This document shows, one piece after another, positions 5,879-8,938 of a stretch of DNA of 8,938 nucleotides. A program made the translations under genes and the position numbers. The DNA lies in NCBI GenBank assembly GCA_965368115.1, contig CBDULQ010000160.1:1-8938 (forward strand). Reading direction: 5' to 3'. Below the pieces are notes generated by a model. That model was not told where the DNA came from, ran no database searches, and saw only the letters and a program-made list of their open reading frames with translations. The stretch comes from CBDULQ01 sp965368115 (GTDB lineage: Bacteria > Pseudomonadota > Gammaproteobacteria > SZUA-229). Within the stretch, counting starts at the first letter, position 1. Every line of letters starts with the position of its first letter.

Positions 5879-7429
5879 CTAGACCGCGTGGCTGTAAGGA
5901 CTGAGCAGAATGCTGGTACCGGTCATGTCCGGCGGCTGTTGCAGGCCCATCAATTGCAGCAGAGTCGGCGCCACGCTGCTTAGACCGGCGCCGGTACTCA
6001 GGTGCCAGTTTTCGGAATCGATGATCATGCAGGGCACCGGGTACACCGTGTGCTGGGTATGTGGCTCGCCGGTCACCGGATCGACCATTTCGTCACAGTT
6101 ACCATGGTCCGCGGTGAGCATCACCGAATAACCTTCTTCCACCGCGACATCCAGCAGACGTCCGACTTCCTTATCCATGGCTTCAACTGCCGCAATCACC
6201 GCATCGCGCACGGCGGTGTGTCCGACCATGTCACCATTGGCGAAATTGACGACCAGGAAACCGTAGTCATGGGAACGTACCGCTTCGATGGTCGCATCGG
6301 CAACTTCCCTGGCGCTCATTTCAGGCATCTGATCGTAGGTGGGGACCTTGGGCGAAGGAATCATCACCCGTTCTTCACCCGCCCATTTCTCTTCACGTCC
6401 GCCATTGAAAAAGAAGGTGACGTGAGCATATTTCTCGGTCTCCGCACAGTGGAACTGCTTGTAACCGGCACGGCTCACGACTGAAGCCAGTGTCGAGCTG
6501 GGACGCTCCGGCGCAAACGCGATGGGCAACAGGAACTGCGGATCGTATTCGGTCAGGCAGGTGACCGTCACCGGCTCGAAACTACCGCGATTGAAACCAT
6601 CGAAATCGTCCTGACTCAGGGCTGCGGCCAGCTGACGTGGACGGTCGTTACGGAAATTGAAGAAGATGACGTTGTCGCCGTCTTTCACCGGCTCGGCGCC
6701 GGGCAGAATACAGGGCTTGATGAATTCGTCAGTCTGGTCTTTCGCATAGGCGGCCTCGATCGCGTAACGCGGCGAATCGTGCAGTTCACCCTTCAGTTCC
6801 ACCATCGCCAGCCAGGCCACTTCGGTCCGATCCCAACGGTTGTCACGGTCCATGGCATAGTAGCGACCACAGATGGTGGCGATACAGCCGCCGGCTTCTT
6901 CCAGCGCATCTTCCAGTTTGGCCAGGTAACCGATGGCGGCCACCGGCGCGGTGTCACGTCCGTCGGTGATCATGTGCACCAACGGCTGCACTTTCTTCTG
7001 TCGGCACAGTTCGATCAGCGCCAGCAGGTGATTGATGTGACTGTGTACACCCCCATCGGAGACCAGGCCAACCAGATGCATGGGACGCTGCTTCTCGGCG
7101 GCATCGTCCATGGCGGCGACGATGGCCGCGTTTTCGAAGAACTCACCGTTGCTGATAGCGTCATCGATGCGCACCAGGTCCTGCTTCTGGATGCTGCCGC
7201 AACCCAGGGTCAGGTGACCGACTTCGGAATTGCCCATCTGGCCGACCGGCAGTCCGACGGCCAGGCCGCAGGCATCCAGTGTGGTGTGAGTGTGGGTGGA
7301 GAAATACTCGTCTAACCGGGGGGTATTGGCTTCGGCGACCGCATTATTGATGCGACTTGGATTGACGCCGAATCCATCGAGAATGATTAACAATGCAGGG
7401 TTGCGTGGAACGCTGCGCTTTTGAGACAT
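5879..7429 (-). CDS. gpmI: 2,3-bisphosphoglycerate-independent phosphoglycerate mutase
   Basis: This 516-residue cytoplasmic enzyme interconverts 3- and 2-phosphoglycerate in glycolysis and gluconeogenesis, using two metal ions (usually Mn) and a phosphoserine intermediate. All key residues of the alkaline-phosphatase-like family are visible. Asp18 (ILDGFG), the catalytic Ser68 (MGNSEVGH), Asp441 and His442 (TADHGNCD) form one metal site; Asp400, His404 (GDMVGH) and His460 form the other. Substrate-binding parts include GGVHSH (126-131), DGRDT (156-160), RYYAMDRDNRWDR and FRNDRPRQ. Full length for the family. The ATG at 7429 has TAGG seven nt upstream. It appears to be transcribed alone, between a candidate promoter and a stem-loop. 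Confidence 0.98.
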   Translation of the reverse strand: MSQKRSVPRNPALLIILDGFGVNPSRINNAVAEANTPRLDEYFSTHTHTTLDACGLAVGLPVGQMGNSEVGHLTLGCGSIQKQDLVRIDDAISNGEFFENAAIVAAMDDAAEKQRPMHLVGLVSDGGVHSHINHLLALIELCRQKKVQPLVHMITDGRDTAPVAAIGYLAKLEDALEEAGGCIATICGRYYAMDRDNRWDRTEVAWLAMVELKGELHDSPRYAIEAAYAKDQTDEFIKPCILPGAEPVKDGDNVIFFNFRNDRPRQLAAALSQDDFDGFNRGSFEPVTVTCLTEYDPQFLLPIAFAPERPSSTLASVVSRAGYKQFHCAETEKYAHVTFFFNGGREEKWAGEERVMIPSPKVPTYDQMPEMSAREVADATIEAVRSHDYGFLVVNFANGDMVGHTAVRDAVIAAVEAMDKEVGRLLDVAVEEGYSVMLTADHGNCDEMVDPVTGEPHTQHTVYPVPCMIIDSENWHLSTGAGLSSVAPTLLQLMGLQQPPDMTGTSILLSPYSHAV

Positions 7430-7477
7430 AGATTTGCCTAATAAAAATAAGTGTTTAGCCGAATTTTTGCGGCGCTC

Positions 7478-7483
7478 ATTCTA
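7478..7483 (-). promoter_or_regulatory. Candidate -10 element for gpmI
   Basis: On the minus strand TAGAAT matches the sigma-70 -10 consensus at five of six positions. It would give a leader of about 40 nt before the gpmI ATG. No good -35 hexamer is found at the usual 16-18 nt spacing, so the assignment rests on one element and its position in the 142-bp intergenic region. Confidence 0.35.
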
Positions 7484-7540
7484 CACCAATTCAGTGCATA
7501 TTTGTTGTCGGATTGCCAATTAATACGCTTTCGAAGTGAA

Positions 7541-7566
7541 TCCGCCGACGGCCTGTCGTCACCGGA
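7541..7566 (-). terminator. Weak stem-loop after the DUF255 gene
   Basis: On the minus strand TCCG and GACG pair with CGTC and CGGA, with one mismatch and one wobble between the two helices and a 6-nt loop. It starts 5 nt after the stop of the DUF255 gene. No T-run follows, so this may only be a weak or factor-dependent end. Confidence 0.3.
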
Positions 7567-7571
7567 GCGTT

Positions 7572-8938
7572 TCATTCCGATGCCATCTCGCCAGACCGCA
7601 ACTGTTGCCGCAGAATATGACTGGCGTAACTCAGCGGGTCCGCCAGCAGGCGGGCGTCGATCCGGCTCGCGCTCGCGGATTGCACGGCACGCAGGGCTTT
7701 CGAGTCACCAACGCCCGAGCGCTGTAGCAGGCCGATCAGCAAGGCGTCCGCCGCCGGCAGTTCGTCATCGGCCAGGTTCAATGCCCGGCCCGGTAATGGA
7801 ATCACGTCGCTATCCGTCTGTTGCCAGCCATCGGCGGACCAGAAACGATCCACGATCCGGATCAGGCGCGCGCGCAGCCGCTCATCGTTGACTACCCGGC
7901 CTTCCGCCCGTTCCATCCAGTCGACCAGCCCCCGTACCAGCAACACCTGATCCTGCAAATAACGTCGCTGCAAACCGGCCTGTGCTCGTGACACATCTTT
8001 TTGCAGCACGTCTTTGAACTGGTCATACAGCCGCCGCCCCTGCTGCAGAAAATCCTTCCGGCCGGTCAGTGCCGTCACTTTCGCCAGCGCGGACAGGGCA
8101 TAACCATTCCAGGCGGGCAGGATTTTATCGTCGCGGGGCAGTCCGCGCGGTTGCCGCTGCTGACGCAGGCGCTCGCGAACCGCCTGCCATTCCGCTTGCG
8201 GCGTAAAGCCCATGGGCAGCATTCCACCTTCCAGTGACGCCAGCTGCCAGTGCTGTTCGATGCGCCGCCATTGCGCCGGTTTGAGCGCATCCTGCAACTG
8301 ATCATGCGTCCACAGGTAGTAACCGCCCTCCCGGCCCTGTGCATCCAGCGCGCTCAGCGCACTGATGAAACCCTGCTCGTTGCGCATGTCGCGTAACATG
8401 AAGGCCATGGTCTGTTCGGCCAGTTGCAGAAATCGAGGTTCGTCAAAGATCTCATAGGCCCGGGCGTACACCAGTACCAGGCCGGCATTGGTGTAGAGCA
8501 TTTTCTCGAAATGCGGTGTCTGCCACTGGGGGTCAGTGGTGTAACGAAAAAAGCCGCCGCCGATCACGTCGTGCAACCCCTTGCTCGCCATCTGGTTCAG
8601 GGTGAGCAACAGGAAATCGCCCAGCCAGGGATCGCCACGCAACTGATAGGCTTCAAGCAGATTCAACAACAACGGTGCGCGCGGGAAACGCGCCTGTTCG
8701 CCAAAGCCTCCGAGAAAATCATCGGCTTCATTGCGCACCGCCGCCAGCAGACGATCGAGCAGCGCATCGGCATCCGGCATCACGACCTGTTCGGCGGATT
8801 CGCTACGCGTCTGTTCGAAAGCCTGTTGCGCCAGTCCTCGCAGTTCACCACCACGTTTCTGCCAGTCATTGTTCATGCGTTGCAACAGGGCAATGAAGTC
8901 GTTTCGTGGCAGGTAAACCAGACCGTACAGGGGGTAAC
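7572..8938 (-). CDS. DUF255/YyaL-type protein (thioredoxin-like plus six-hairpin domain), 5' end missing
   Basis: The frame is open to the right edge, so the gene starts outside the window; a TTG at 8885 inside it is not the true start, because the residues before it (YPLYGLVYLPRNDFIALL) continue the family pattern. About 454 codons are visible. The region resembles YyaL/spermatogenesis-associated protein 20 homologues: FGEQARFPRAP, then DVIGGGFFRYTTDPQW followed by TPHFEKMLYTNAGLVLVYARA, then GGYYLWT and DDKILPAWNGYALSALAKV. In the family an N-terminal thioredoxin-like DUF255 domain (mostly outside the window) precedes an (alpha/alpha)6 barrel like that of glycosidases or epimerases. The biochemical role is not established. 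The visible part seems shorter than in typical ~690-residue homologues, mainly after the YYLWT motif. It lies 142 bp upstream of gpmI, with no sign of co-transcription. Confidence 0.88.
   Translation of the reverse strand, partial: YPLYGLVYLPRNDFIALLQRMNNDWQKRGGELRGLAQQAFEQTRSESAEQVVMPDADALLDRLLAAVRNEADDFLGGFGEQARFPRAPLLLNLLEAYQLRGDPWLGDFLLLTLNQMASKGLHDVIGGGFFRYTTDPQWQTPHFEKMLYTNAGLVLVYARAYEIFDEPRFLQLAEQTMAFMLRDMRNEQGFISALSALDAQGREGGYYLWTHDQLQDALKPAQWRRIEQHWQLASLEGGMLPMGFTPQAEWQAVRERLRQQRQPRGLPRDDKILPAWNGYALSALAKVTALTGRKDFLQQGRRLYDQFKDVLQKDVSRAQAGLQRRYLQDQVLLVRGLVDWMERAEGRVVNDERLRARLIRIVDRFWSADGWQQTDSDVIPLPGRALNLADDELPAADALLIGLLQRSGVGDSKALRAVQSASASRIDARLLADPLSYASHILRQQLRSGEMASE

Noticed and set aside
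6779..7315. 178-residue plus-strand frame opposite gpmI
   Set aside because: It is an antisense shadow of the strongly conserved gpmI gene, with His/Gln-rich composition caused by its codon bias.

Overview
This window looks like chromosomal DNA of a gammaproteobacterium, judged from the protein sequences (ModE, GpmI, ECF sigma factor, YyaL type) and the compact, moderately GC-rich organisation. All genes supported here are on the minus strand, so transcription runs from high to low coordinates. No tRNA, rRNA, CRISPR array or insertion sequence was seen.

In transcription order: (1) Positions 8938-7572 hold the 3' part of a DUF255/YyaL-type protein whose start lies beyond the window. (2) Positions 7429-5879 hold gpmI, the cofactor-independent phosphoglycerate mutase of glycolysis, with a likely promoter upstream and a stem-loop just after its stop. 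(3) Positions 5746-2774 hold a tight four-gene cluster: an ECF sigma factor, a membrane-anchored zinc-finger anti-sigma factor, a small secreted Glu/Gln-rich protein, and a secreted TPR protein with a predicted outer-membrane beta-barrel. A 34-nt near-perfect hairpin separates the last two genes. The layout suggests an envelope-sensing regulon in which the sigma/anti-sigma pair controls two exported proteins; the function of those two is not known. (4) Positions 2773-2334 form a 440-bp gene-free region. It carries a stem-loop after the TPR gene, a MITE-like repeat with 19-bp imperfect terminal inverted repeats, and a perfect 10-bp inverted repeat next to modE that fits a ModE operator. (5) Positions 2333-1 hold a modE-modA-modB-modC operon for high-affinity molybdate uptake; only the first nine codons of modC are inside the window. 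ModE probably senses molybdate and represses its own operon through the operator.

The most interesting part is the sigma/anti-sigma/coiled-coil/TPR-barrel cluster. The molybdate operon and gpmI are ordinary, well-understood functions.
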